Part shown: piece by piece, positions 9,067 to 17,196 of the stretch
Position numbering within the stretch: the stretch's first letter is position 1
Layout of the letters: each line of letters opens with the position of its first letter
DNA from: Stenotrophomonas bentonitica
GTDB taxonomy: Bacteria > Pseudomonadota > Gammaproteobacteria > Xanthomonadales > Xanthomonadaceae
Assembly (NCBI RefSeq): GCF_013185915.1
Contig: NZ_JAAZUH010000003.1
Location: 356,060 to 420,059, forward strand
Direction of reading: 5' to 3'
Length of the DNA: 64,000 nt
Program-made: the position numbers and the translations under genes
Notes under the pieces: model-generated
What the model saw: only the letters and a program-made list of their open reading frames with translations
Told to the model about the DNA's origin: nothing
Database searches by the model: none

Positions 9067-9215
9067 ATTGTCGCGCACGGCCGGGGTGGGCGGCGAGGTG
9101 CAGAGCAGCATTGGGGGGCTCAAGGCAGGAGCCTTCCCCAAGGATGTTCATGCCATTACCGGGCGCGGGGCGGTTATCGGCGGTCGATTGGGATGCGACC
9201 CTACCGGTGCACGTG
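9067..9215. repeat. degenerate BIME-like REP pair, right end intact
   Basis: The right end, CGGTCGATTGGGATGCGACC then CTACC (ending 9215), is the inverted GTAGGGTCG-type REP. The internal ATGTTCATGCCATTACCGG at 9141-9159 recurs in the neighbouring element at 9335-9353. The left end is decayed. Its assumed position gives the family length of about 149 bp. Confidence 0.55.
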
Positions 9216-9246
9216 ATTCGCCGTAGCGGGATGGGGCATGTGTACG

Positions 9247-9395
9247 GGTAGGGTTGGTTCCCAAACAACCGCCGGGGTGGTGCAACGTTCGGGGACGCAT
9301 GACCGGCGAACTGGGTAAACGCCCTCCCCGATGATGTTCATGCCATTACCGGATGTGGTGAATGTCTCGGCGGTCGATTGGGATGCGACCCTACC
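9247..9395. repeat. BIME-like REP pair (149 bp)
   Basis: Begins GGTAGGGTTGGTTCCCAAAC and ends CGATTGGGATGCGACCCTACC, two inverted GTAG-type REPs flanking an internal spacer. Together with 9067-9215 it occupies most of the 400-bp gap between the hglS-like gene and the next minus-strand gene. I see no gene in that gap. Confidence 0.8.
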
Positions 9396-9429
9396 GGCGT
9401 GCGTCCATGCCAATTTCATATCCGGGCCC

Positions 9430-9984
9430 TTACCGGGCGCGCTTGACCTCGGCATTGGCAGCCGCACGGTCGCGCTGGGCGCGGTCGCCGAGCTGGCCCT
9501 TGAGGGTGGCGTCCAGGGTGACCGGGCGGTCCCAGTGGTCGTGGCTGGCGACGATGGCGTGGCGCAGGGTGCGCCAGTGCTGGTTGGTGGGCTTGGTGGG
9601 CAGGCTGGCGACGACGTCGGCCCAGCGCTTGGGCTCGCCCTCTTCCGGCACGGCGCGCGACCAGGCTTTTACGCTGTCGCGGCAGGAATGCTCGATGGCC
9701 TTTGCCCAGAAACAGGCGAAGTAGATGTCGCCGGCCTGCCAGTTGTGGGTGTAGAACAGCGCGGCGATGTAGTCGCGCGACACGCCGCCGTAACGCGAGA
9801 CCTCGTCGAGGAAACTCTCCGGGTAGCGCTCGGCGTAGTAGTTGATGTCCTGCAGCTGGGTGTCCACCCATGCATCGCCGGTGTCCACGCGGTACGCGGC
9901 GGACTCATCGGCGCTCTGCTGCGCGGCGGCCAGCAACGGCAGCCACAGCAGCAATGCAACCAGCAACGGGCGCAGGCGCTTCAC
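9430..9984 (-). CDS. exported hypothetical protein
   Basis: 184 residues starting at GTG 9984 (VKRLRPLLVALLLWLPLLAAAQQ), a clear signal peptide. Longer in-frame starts would overlap the upstream HAD gene and add unstructured Arg/Pro-rich residues. The mature part includes NYYAERYPESFLDEVSRYGGVSRDYI, HNWQAGDIYFACFWAKAIEHSC with two Cys, and a highly charged C-terminus. I do not recognise the family. It follows the HAD gene by about four bases, so the two are almost certainly cotranscribed. Confidence 0.7.
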   Translation of the reverse strand: MKRLRPLLVALLLWLPLLAAAQQSADESAAYRVDTGDAWVDTQLQDINYYAERYPESFLDEVSRYGGVSRDYIAALFYTHNWQAGDIYFACFWAKAIEHSCRDSVKAWSRAVPEEGEPKRWADVVASLPTKPTNQHWRTLRHAIVASHDHWDRPVTLDATLKGQLGDRAQRDRAAANAEVKRAR

Positions 9985-9988
9985 CGAA

Positions 9989-10738
9989 TCAGCCGCCGGC
10001 GGCCTTGGCTTCGATGGCGCGCAGGGCCTGCGGCCAGTCGAACGCGGTAGGCGCTTCGACCATGCGCGGCTCGTCGTCGGCCACGCCATGCTGGGTTTCA
10101 TGCGCCCAGGTCACCGCGTAGGGGGTATGGATGCCCCAGCCGCCAAGGGTGACTACCGGTTCGATGTCCGAACGCAGCGAGTTGCCGACCATGACGAAGC
10201 GCTCCATCGGCAGGTCGAATTCTTCCAGCACGCGGGCGTAGGTTTCCGGATCTTTCTCGGACACGATCTCGATGCGCGGGAACAGGTCGCGCAGGTTGGC
10301 GACCTTGATCTTGGCTTCCTGGTGGAACAGGTCACCCTTGGTGATCAGCACCACCGGGTAGTCGCGCGCGATCTCGGCGACCGACTCGCGCACGCCGTCG
10401 ATCAGTTCGACCGGGTGGCGCAGGGTGTCATGGCCGATGTCCAGGATCAGCTGCAAGTCGCGTGCGGCAATGTTCTTTTCGGTGATATCGATGGCCGCTT
10501 CCAGCATCGACAGGGTCATGCCCTTTACGCCGTAGCCGAACACGCCGAGGTTGCGCTGCTGCACTTCCAGCAGGTGGCGCGCGGTGGCGGTGTCGTGCAC
10601 GTCGATGTAGCGCGACAGGATGTCGAGATAATCCTGCTCGGCCTTGCGGTAATAGTCCTCGCTCTTCCACAGCGTGTCGTCACCGTCAAAACCGACCAGA
10701 CCGATGGCGCCGTTGGGCGTGGGCATGGAGGTCATCAT
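9989..10738 (-). CDS. HAD-family hydrolase
   Basis: 249 residues. HAD motif I is GFDGDDTLWKSE (nucleophile Asp18, acid/base Asp20). Motif II with Thr is VLITKGD, and the late acidic motif lies around MVGNSLRSDIEP. These make it a cytoplasmic HAD-type phosphatase with an alpha-helical cap. The substrate is unknown. Start codons at 10738, 10735 and 10726 are all possible; none has a strong RBS. The upstream extension to 10864 is excluded because it is not HAD-like and lies over a hairpin. It is followed within a few bases by the exported hypothetical gene. Confidence 0.85.
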   Translation of the reverse strand: MMTSMPTPNGAIGLVGFDGDDTLWKSEDYYRKAEQDYLDILSRYIDVHDTATARHLLEVQQRNLGVFGYGVKGMTLSMLEAAIDITEKNIAARDLQLILDIGHDTLRHPVELIDGVRESVAEIARDYPVVLITKGDLFHQEAKIKVANLRDLFPRIEIVSEKDPETYARVLEEFDLPMERFVMVGNSLRSDIEPVVTLGGWGIHTPYAVTWAHETQHGVADDEPRMVEAPTAFDWPQALRAIEAKAAGG

Positions 10739-10785
10739 CGGCCAAGGATAGCAAGCGCCGGGGTTGGACCCAATGATGCAATCGG

Positions 10786-10814
10786 GCAGAAGGAAGGGCG
10801 GCCGAAGCCGCCCT
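10786..10814 (-). terminator. putative terminator of the EF-hand gene
   Basis: Hairpin AGGGCGGC-CGAA-GCCGCCCT (10795-10814). On the minus strand it is followed by a T/C-rich tail (TTCCTTCTG). It lies 60 bases past the EF-hand stop codon. Confidence 0.6.
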
Positions 10815-10873
10815 CCCGGGGCCATCCACCATTGTCCAGCGGGTTCAGGCCAGTTGCGCGTCAATCCTGCCGA

Positions 10874-11287
10874 TCAGCGGCCCGGGGCGGCGTTGCCACC
10901 GCCGGCAGCGCCCTGCTGGGCGGCCACGTAGGCCTTGTACTCGTCCGGCGTGAGCTTGCCGTCCTTGTTGGTGTCGGCTTGGTCGAACACCTGGGCAAGG
11001 CCGGCGTTCACCTGGGCCTCGGTCTTGCTGATGGCGCCGTCACCGTCGGTGTCGACACTGGCCCAGGTCTGGCCACCACCGCCACTGGCCTGCGAGGCCT
11101 GGGCGGCCGCGCCGGTTGCCGCGTCAGCCGCGTCGCTCGCCTGGGCCGCCGACTGCTGGGCCTGCGCGGCCTGGGTCTGGGCCTGCGCTGCACTCTGCTG
11201 GGCGGTCTGGGCCATCGCCGGAATGGCCAGCACACTGCCTGCGGCGATCATCAGGGCGATCAGGGGCTTGCGGTTGCGATTAGTCAT
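10874..11287 (-). CDS. EF-hand domain exported protein
   Basis: 137 residues from ATG 11287, which has an AAGGAG Shine-Dalgarno sequence. A signal peptide ends at AMAQ (about residue 27). An Ala/Gln-rich low-complexity stretch follows (about residues 27-66), then a Gly-rich linker. Two canonical EF-hand loops come next: DTDGDGAISKTE (79-90) and DTNKDGKLTPDE (105-116). It is probably a periplasmic Ca2+-binding protein. Such short EF-hand proteins are frequent in xanthomonads and have no assigned pathway. The upstream extension to 11407 is discarded because it precedes the signal peptide. Confidence 0.8.
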   Translation of the reverse strand: MTNRNRKPLIALMIAAGSVLAIPAMAQTAQQSAAQAQTQAAQAQQSAAQASDAADAATGAAAQASQASGGGGQTWASVDTDGDGAISKTEAQVNAGLAQVFDQADTNKDGKLTPDEYKAYVAAQQGAAGGGNAAPGR

Positions 11288-11505
11288 TTGGGTGGTCTCC
11301 TTGAGGGATGTTGCGCGGCTGTTGTTTCCGCACGGCCCCACACTGCCAGCCCGTTTGTGAATCGATCTTGCGCCCGGATCGGCGTGCGCACGCGGTCTTA
11401 ACCACATGCGCGCAGCGCTCGGTTACCCCGGTGGTTACGCACAGGTGAGCGATTGGTAACACGCCCATTCAATCGCGCCGGATTTAACCGGATGCGAACG
11501 AAAAC

Positions 11506-11883
11506 TCAGCCTTCGTTGGCGTTTTTTTCGCCTGAGCGCGAACTGAACAAAAGCCAGCCCAGCGCAACACCGAAGAGTGCACCGGCCACTTCGATCACCA
11601 CGCGGGAGCCCAGTTCGTTGGGGTCATGGATGGTGGCGAGGTACATCCGCGCGAAGAACGGCGACTCGAGCCGCACGATGCCCATGTAGAACAGCTTCCA
11701 TGCGTCGATGCCGGCCGAGATAACCACGGCCATGACGCAGGCCCAGCCAATGGCGTAGCCCATGCTCCAGCCGGCCCAGCGGCACACCCGGTGCCACAGC
11801 GCGTAGACCAGCAGACCGACCAGCAGGGCGATCAGCCCGGCTTCCAGCGTGCCCAGCAATCCAAAGTGCAGCGGCAGGTTCAT
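11506..11883 (-). CDS. small inner-membrane hypothetical protein
   Basis: 125 residues from ATG 11883. Hydrophobic segments are visible at about residues 8-30, 40-60 and 98-115, so it is probably a three-helix inner-membrane protein. The sequence includes WHRVCRWAGWSMGYAIGWACVMAV and ends in the basic, polar tail SSRSGEKNANEG. I recognise no family. It is separated from the upstream dipeptidase gene by about 40 bases on the same strand and may be read from it. Confidence 0.65.
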   Translation of the reverse strand: MNLPLHFGLLGTLEAGLIALLVGLLVYALWHRVCRWAGWSMGYAIGWACVMAVVISAGIDAWKLFYMGIVRLESPFFARMYLATIHDPNELGSRVVIEVAGALFGVALGWLLFSSRSGEKNANEG

Positions 11884-11926
11884 CGTGGTCCACAGGTTCG
11901 GTGAGCGCGCATTGTAGCGGCGCGGC

Positions 11927-12655
11927 TCAGCGCACCGGCACGTCGTAGGCGGTACCGGGGGCCGGCTCGGGGGTGAGCGTGAAGTGCCACCACTCCTGCG
12001 GGTAGTTGGCGAAGCCCCGGCGCTGCATGGCCTGCAGCAGGGTGTGCCGGTTCTGGTGCTGGGCGGGGGTGACGTCGGGCGCGTCGGTATGCGCGCGCGG
12101 GCCGAAGAAGTCGAAGTCGGTGCCCATGTCGACCGGCGTGCAGGGGTCGCGGCGGCAGTCGAGCAGGCCCAGGTCGACGGTGGCGCCGCGGCTGTGGCCG
12201 GAGGTTTCGGCGATGTATTCGCCCAGCAGCGCGGGTTTTTCCAGGCCGGGGTACTGGGTGGCCTTGCGCGACTGCTCCAACGGATCGTTGGCCCAGTCGA
12301 CGAAGGCACGCACCGACTGCGCGGGGCGGTAGCAGTCGAACAGCTGCAGGCCGTAGCCGCGGGCGCGCAGGTCGGCTTCGACCTGGGCCAGCGCGGTGGC
12401 GGCAGGGCGCAGCAGGAAGCACTTGGGGGCGTCGTAGCCGGGTACCGGACGGCCGGTGAAGTTGTTGGCCGTGGCGTAGCGCATGTCCAGCTGGATGTCC
12501 GGCGCGAGCGTGCGGATGTCGACCAGGCCGGCCTGGTCGGTGGTGCGTACCAGTGCAACGGTGACCGGTTGTGCGCTGGCCAGTGGGGCCATCAGTGCCA
12601 GCAGGAGGCTAAGGGCAGTCGCCGGTACGGGTGAAATGCAGGTCCTGGAAGTCAT
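11927..12655 (-). CDS. VanX-type D-alanyl-D-alanine dipeptidase (M15D)
   Basis: 242 residues. All family zinc and catalytic residues are visible: the CYRP arginine, SGHSRGATVDLG with His154 and Asp161, and EWWHF with Glu221 and His224. The N-terminal hydrophobic stretch ending APLASAQ is a signal peptide, so the enzyme should act in the periplasm on D-Ala-D-Ala or similar D,D-dipeptides released from murein. That differs from cytoplasmic VanX of vancomycin resistance. The ATG at 12655 overlaps the end of the upstream serine hydrolase by 47 bases, suggesting translational coupling. A vancomycin-resistance role is unlikely in a Gram-negative; nutrient scavenging fits the neighbours better. Confidence 0.85.
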   Translation of the reverse strand: MTSRTCISPVPATALSLLLALMAPLASAQPVTVALVRTTDQAGLVDIRTLAPDIQLDMRYATANNFTGRPVPGYDAPKCFLLRPAATALAQVEADLRARGYGLQLFDCYRPAQSVRAFVDWANDPLEQSRKATQYPGLEKPALLGEYIAETSGHSRGATVDLGLLDCRRDPCTPVDMGTDFDFFGPRAHTDAPDVTPAQHQNRHTLLQAMQRRGFANYPQEWWHFTLTPEPAPGTAYDVPVR

Positions 12656-14057
12656 AGCTGAAGTCGATGTCCGGATCGATCGCGCGCAGGATGAGCGCGG
12701 GCGGGCTGCCCGGCTCCACCTGCAGCCAGGGTTCGGCGTCCGCCCCGAGCGTATCCCACTGCACCAGCCAGCGGGTGTCGAGCTGCATGACGGTGCCGCG
12801 CAGGGTGGGCGATTTGTCGACGGTGAAGCGCAGGCGGCCGTTTTCCGGGCAGAGGCGGGCCTGGCCGAGCCAGGGGTCGCGGTAGAGGCCGGTGGGTGGC
12901 GACGATGTCGGTGCCGATGTCGGTACCGGGGAACGCCCATCCGTGTTTGGACGTACATGGCCTGCGTTGCGGCGGTTGGCCTGCTCGGCCCTCAATTGCG
13001 CGGCATACCCCGCCACCGTCTGCTTCTGCTCCGGCGCGGTGTACTGCTTCAACGCCGCCTGCATCAGCACCGTGCGTGCATCTTCCCCTTCGCCGTCGAT
13101 CAGGATCACCACGCCCACCTTCCTGTCCGGCAACAACGCCAGCGAGGAATAGCTGCCCGACAGCGTGCCGGTATGCGCGACCTTCCACTGCCCATCCAGG
13201 TCAGACAAACGCCAGCCGTAGCCATAGGCGGAGAAATGCGCGTTGTCCCAGGTGCGCTGGCGTTCGCCCAGCGGCATCGGCATGTGCGCGGTCCACAGCG
13301 CGCGGCGCTGGGTGTCGCTGAGCCAGCCGGGTACCAGCTTTGGATCGAGCAGCACCTGCAGCCAGCGGGTCATATCGCGCAGGCTGCAGCGGATGCCACC
13401 GGCAGCCAGCGAGGTCAGTTCGGCGGGCGCCTGGCACCCGGCCATGCCCAGCGGTGCGAACACTTCGTCATGCAGCAGCTGGTCGATCGGCTTGCCACCT
13501 GCCGCAGCGGCTACTTCGCCGGCCACCACGTACATCAGGTTGTCGTAGGCGTAGCCGCTGCGGAAGCTGGTGACCGGCTTGAGGTGTGCGAGCCCGGCGA
13601 TGATGTCGGCACGAGTGTACTGGTTGGGCTCGGGCCACAGCATCAGGTCGCCTGCGCCCAGGCCCAGGCCGCTGTTGTGGATGAGCAGGTCGCGCACCTG
13701 CATGTGTTCGGTGACCCACGGGTCGAACATGCGGAACTGCGGCAGGTGTTTGATGACCGGGTCGTCCCAGGCCAGCCGGCCACGGTCGACCAGCCGTGCC
13801 AGCGCGGCGGCAGTCATTGCCTTGCTGTTGGAGGCGATACGGAATCGCGTGTCGGCGTCGATGGCCTCGCCACGTTTGCCGCGCGTGCCGGTGAACACCA
13901 CCTCGCCGTTCTCCACCACGGCCATGGCGATGCCGGGCAGGCGGTATTGCTCGACGGTGCTGTCGAGCATGGGCGCAAACGCAGGCGACCCGGCCGCCGC
14001 TGCGGGCAGTGACGCGACCAGTGCAACGGTCAGCAACAGGGGGCGGAGCGCGGGCAT
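12609..14057 (-). CDS. beta-lactamase-fold serine hydrolase (class C / D-aminopeptidase-like)
   Basis: 482 residues with a signal peptide (cleavage near AAAAG). The penicillin-binding fold motifs are in order: SNSK (Ser76-Lys79), YDN (Tyr171-Asn173) and HTG (295-297). A C-terminal beta-rich domain (about 370-482) resembles the extension of DUF3471-type serine hydrolases. Family members include D-aminopeptidases, D,D-carboxypeptidases and esterases. The HTG in place of KTG is more typical of esterase/peptidase members than of true beta-lactamases. It lies between the TonB-dependent receptor and the VanX-type dipeptidase on the same strand, so a role in trimming D-amino-acid-containing peptides is inferred. 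Confidence 0.85.
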   Translation of the reverse strand: MPALRPLLLTVALVASLPAAAAGSPAFAPMLDSTVEQYRLPGIAMAVVENGEVVFTGTRGKRGEAIDADTRFRIASNSKAMTAAALARLVDRGRLAWDDPVIKHLPQFRMFDPWVTEHMQVRDLLIHNSGLGLGAGDLMLWPEPNQYTRADIIAGLAHLKPVTSFRSGYAYDNLMYVVAGEVAAAAGGKPIDQLLHDEVFAPLGMAGCQAPAELTSLAAGGIRCSLRDMTRWLQVLLDPKLVPGWLSDTQRRALWTAHMPMPLGERQRTWDNAHFSAYGYGWRLSDLDGQWKVAHTGTLSGSYSSLALLPDRKVGVVILIDGEGEDARTVLMQAALKQYTAPEQKQTVAGYAAQLRAEQANRRNAGHVRPNTDGRSPVPTSAPTSSPPTGLYRDPWLGQARLCPENGRLRFTVDKSPTLRGTVMQLDTRWLVQWDTLGADAEPWLQVEPGSPPALILRAIDPDIDFSYDFQDLHFTRTGDCP

Positions 14058-14127
14058 GTCCGGTGATTCCAGAGCGGAGAAGATGCCGGGCCGCAGCGTG
14101 TCCTGCGGCCCGGCGGTGCTGCGGCGA

Positions 14128-17100
14128 TCAGAAGTTCCAGGTCGCCATCAGCTGGGTGTAGCGCGGGGCCTGCCAGCGGGTCCCGGTGTTGAAGGTGTTC
14201 TCGCGGTACTGGCCCGGCTGGGCTTCGTAGCGCTGGTGGACGTTGATGACGGTCTGGTTGTTGAACAGGTTGAACACCGAGAGCCGCACGCTCAGGTCGA
14301 TGCCTTCCACCGGCAGGCGCCAGGTGACGTTGGCGCCCATGGTCCAGGTCCACGGCAGGCGACCGTACGCGCCGCGCGGGGTGTATTCGAACTGGCGCTG
14401 GTTGTACGGGCCGGAACAGTTGGCCACGCACAGCCAGCCGGTGCCACCGCCGCCGCTTTCGTTGGAGGTGCTGCCGCCGGCCACGGTGTCGCCCGGCCAC
14501 ATCACGCCGAAAGCGGTGATCGGGCCGCCGGACAACACCTGCAGGGTGGTGCCGAACGACCAGGTTTCATTCAACGCGTACGCCGCGCGGAACTTGAACT
14601 GGTGGCGGAAGTCATTGAACAGCACGCCATAGCGTTCGTTGTTGGACGGGTGGTCCCAGTGCTGGACCATGCCGGTGTCGCCATAGCCGGTATCGGAGTT
14701 GACCGGCCCTTCGAAGTTGCCGTCGCTGCGCGACCACAGGTAGGAGGCGTTGAACAGCCACTTCTCGTCCCAGCCACGGTCGATCTGGAATTCCAGCGCC
14801 TTGTAGGTGCGCTTGGGCTTGGAATAGCCGACCACTTCGCCGCTGCCGCCCTTGCGGTAACCGCTGTTGGCGGTGTCGATGGTGATCCAGCCTTCGGTTG
14901 CGCAGCCGATGCTGGAGTCGCCCCAGATGGTCAGGTTCTCACCCGGGTTGGCGATCGGCCACAGGGTGGTGCCGGTCGGGCCGCACGGGGTGTAGTTCAG
15001 GCGCATGTCGTCCAGCGCGCGGTCCATGGTGCGGTAGGTGGCGTTGACGCCCCACGACCAGGCCTGGTTGATCATGCTCTGGAAGCCGAGGATGTACTCG
15101 TCCTGGTAGACCGCCTTGAGGTCGCGGTCCACGCTCTGGCGAAGGTCGGCCGCACCGGTGTTCATGCGGGTGTCGACCGGGCCGATCTGCTGGCCGATGA
15201 TCGGCGCCGCGTACGGCGCGCCGGTGACCGGGTTGGCCTGCTGCTGCCAGCCGTCGAGCACGAAGTAGGAGTACTCGTCGGTGAGGCCGCCGGCGAAGTT
15301 GACGTTGATGTTGTTGGTGACCGGCAGGTAATAGCGGCCGGCGTTACCGAACAGCTTGGTGGTGGCGTCGCCCTTCACGTCCCAGGAGAAGCCCACGCGC
15401 GGCGCGATGAGGTCGTCCATCTTGATGAAGGCGTCGCCGTCGGCGGTGCGGTTCTCGAAGCGGTCCCAGCGCACGCCCAGGTTGAGCATGAGGTTGGGGG
15501 TGATGTTCCAGATGTCTTCGAGGTAGAAGGCGTTGGCTTCGGTTTCAAAGGTACCGCCGGACACGCGGTTGCGACCGCGCAGCATCTCGGTGACGCCCGG
15601 CGGTACGAACGCGTTGGCGCCGTCCCACACTTCATCGCCCGGGCGGGCCACGTAGGCGGTGTAGCTGAGCTGGGTCGGACCCGGATAGCGGGTGGACTGC
15701 TCGGTGGTCATCAGCTCGCGGTCCACGCCGAAGCGCAGCAGGTGGCGGCCGAGCTGCCATTCGAAGTCCAGGCGCGCCACGTCGCGGGTGTCGTCGCGCT
15801 CGGCCACGGCGGCGCCGGTCGGGTGGCAACCCGGGCGCAGGCCGTTGAGCTTGTACAGGCGCGAGGCGTAGCTGGCGTCGGTGAATACCGGGCTGCAGGC
15901 TTCGTCCAGCGAGGAATTGGTGAAGGCCCGCTGGTTGTTCTGGCCGACCATGGCACGCGCGGTGAAGGTTTCACCGAAGTGGCCGGTATAGGTGGCCGAG
16001 TAGTTGCGGCCGCCGGTCTCGGTGACCGAATCGCCGCCCCACTGGCCGATCTCGTTCGCGTCCCAGTCGTAGTTGTAGGAGCCGTTCGTGACGTCGCCTT
16101 CGTCGGAGAAGCCCAGCAGCGAGATGCTGTGGTTGTCGGTGATGTTCCAGTCGAGCTTGGCGCCCCAGAAGCCGTTGTCGGCTTCGTTCTTGAACCAGGT
16201 CAGGGCGTCGTTGGAGGTGTTGTGGCCGCTGTCGTTGCGATCTTCGTACATCGCGAACAGGAACAGGCGGTCCTGTACGAGCGCGCCGGAGCCCCACACG
16301 TTGGTCTTGAAGAACGAGCTGTCGTCACGGCTGGCGTAGGAATGCGGGGTGCCGTCGCGATGGAAGTGGTCGCGCCCGCTGGAGCGCCACGCGCTCGGTT
16401 CGGCGGTGATCTCGATGCCGCCCTTGAGCTCGTTGCTGCCCGAGCGGGTCACGGCGTTGATCACGCCGCCGGTGGAACGGCCGAACTCAACGGAGTAGCC
16501 GCCGGTCTTGACCTGGAACTCGTTGAAGAACGCGAACGGTGCGCTGGAGAAGCCACGCCGGGTGTACATGTCGGTGACGTTGAGACCGTTGATGAACACC
16601 GCGTTCTCGGCCACCGAGGAACCGGCGAACGACAGGCCGCCGAAGGTGGAGTTGCCGCCGACCACGCCGGGGGCGAGCAGCGCCACTGCGGAAAGGTCCT
16701 GCGCCACCGGCAGGCGTTCCAGCTCCTGGCGGTTGACGTTGAACGAGGTTTCGGTGGTGGACACGTCCACCCGGTTGACCACGCGCGTACCGACCACCTG
16801 CAGCGCGTCCAGGTTGACCACGCCGCCGCCACTGCCGAGGTTGACCGTGGTGGTGCCGCCGATGGCCACGCTCACGGCGACCGGATCACCCAGGTTCTGG
16901 CCGTCGCGGCTGAGCTGCAGCTGGTAGTTGCCCACCGGCAGCTGGCCGAGGCGATAGGTGCCGTCGGCGCTGGCGGTGACCGTGCGGGTCTGCCCGGTAC
17001 TGGTGCTGACCACGGTGATCTGGTCGCCGGCGCTGGCACGACCGGCCACGGCACCACTGACCGCCTGCGCGAATGCCACGGTGGGCAACAGGCTGCCCAG

Positions 17101-17154
17101 GCACGCTCCCAACGCGACGCACAGCGCCGCCCGCTTCAAACCGTTCGCTTTCAT
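14128..17154 (-). CDS. TonB-dependent receptor with carboxypeptidase-regulatory-like N-domain (Oar-like)
   Basis: 1008 residues. A signal peptide ends at VAFA (about residue 29). A carboxypeptidase-regulatory-like beta domain follows (about 30-110), then a plug with FNVNRQELERLPVAQDLSAV, NAVFINGLNVTDMYTRRG and GRSTGGVINAVTRSG. A 22-strand-type barrel ends in the C-terminal aromatic Phe (ATWNF) of outer-membrane proteins. Proteins of this Oar/CarboxypepD_reg class import larger ligands, often peptides, using TonB energy. The substrate is inferred from neighbours (peptidases, epimerase, MurR-like regulator) to be murein peptides. AAGGAGAG stands upstream of the ATG. It follows the transglutaminase-like gene by 42 bases. 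Confidence 0.92.
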   Translation of the reverse strand: MKANGLKRAALCVALGACLGSLLPTVAFAQAVSGAVAGRASAGDQITVVSTSTGQTRTVTASADGTYRLGQLPVGNYQLQLSRDGQNLGDPVAVSVAIGGTTTVNLGSGGGVVNLDALQVVGTRVVNRVDVSTTETSFNVNRQELERLPVAQDLSAVALLAPGVVGGNSTFGGLSFAGSSVAENAVFINGLNVTDMYTRRGFSSAPFAFFNEFQVKTGGYSVEFGRSTGGVINAVTRSGSNELKGGIEITAEPSAWRSSGRDHFHRDGTPHSYASRDDSSFFKTNVWGSGALVQDRLFLFAMYEDRNDSGHNTSNDALTWFKNEADNGFWGAKLDWNITDNHSISLLGFSDEGDVTNGSYNYDWDANEIGQWGGDSVTETGGRNYSATYTGHFGETFTARAMVGQNNQRAFTNSSLDEACSPVFTDASYASRLYKLNGLRPGCHPTGAAVAERDDTRDVARLDFEWQLGRHLLRFGVDRELMTTEQSTRYPGPTQLSYTAYVARPGDEVWDGANAFVPPGVTEMLRGRNRVSGGTFETEANAFYLEDIWNITPNLMLNLGVRWDRFENRTADGDAFIKMDDLIAPRVGFSWDVKGDATTKLFGNAGRYYLPVTNNINVNFAGGLTDEYSYFVLDGWQQQANPVTGAPYAAPIIGQQIGPVDTRMNTGAADLRQSVDRDLKAVYQDEYILGFQSMINQAWSWGVNATYRTMDRALDDMRLNYTPCGPTGTTLWPIANPGENLTIWGDSSIGCATEGWITIDTANSGYRKGGSGEVVGYSKPKRTYKALEFQIDRGWDEKWLFNASYLWSRSDGNFEGPVNSDTGYGDTGMVQHWDHPSNNERYGVLFNDFRHQFKFRAAYALNETWSFGTTLQVLSGGPITAFGVMWPGDTVAGGSTSNESGGGGTGWLCVANCSGPYNQRQFEYTPRGAYGRLPWTWTMGANVTWRLPVEGIDLSVRLSVFNLFNNQTVINVHQRYEAQPGQYRENTFNTGTRWQAPRYTQLMATWNF

Positions 17155-17196
17155 TCCCTGCTCTCTCCTTCAAGGGTGAAATGGTGATGGTGCTGA

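Noticed and set aside
11927..12655. Vancomycin-resistance operon
   Set aside because: The VanX-type enzyme here is exported and no vanH/vanA-like genes are present; neighbours are murein-peptide genes.
12609..14057. Class C beta-lactamase (resistance gene)
   Set aside because: HTG in place of KTG, an extra C-terminal domain and location next to a receptor and dipeptidase point to a peptidase/esterase-type hydrolase.
13570..17187. 1205-codon plus-strand frame opposite the serine hydrolase and TonB-dependent receptor genes
   Set aside because: Shadow frame. It spans two genes, lacks a ribosome-binding site and has low-complexity Val/Gly/Ala composition.
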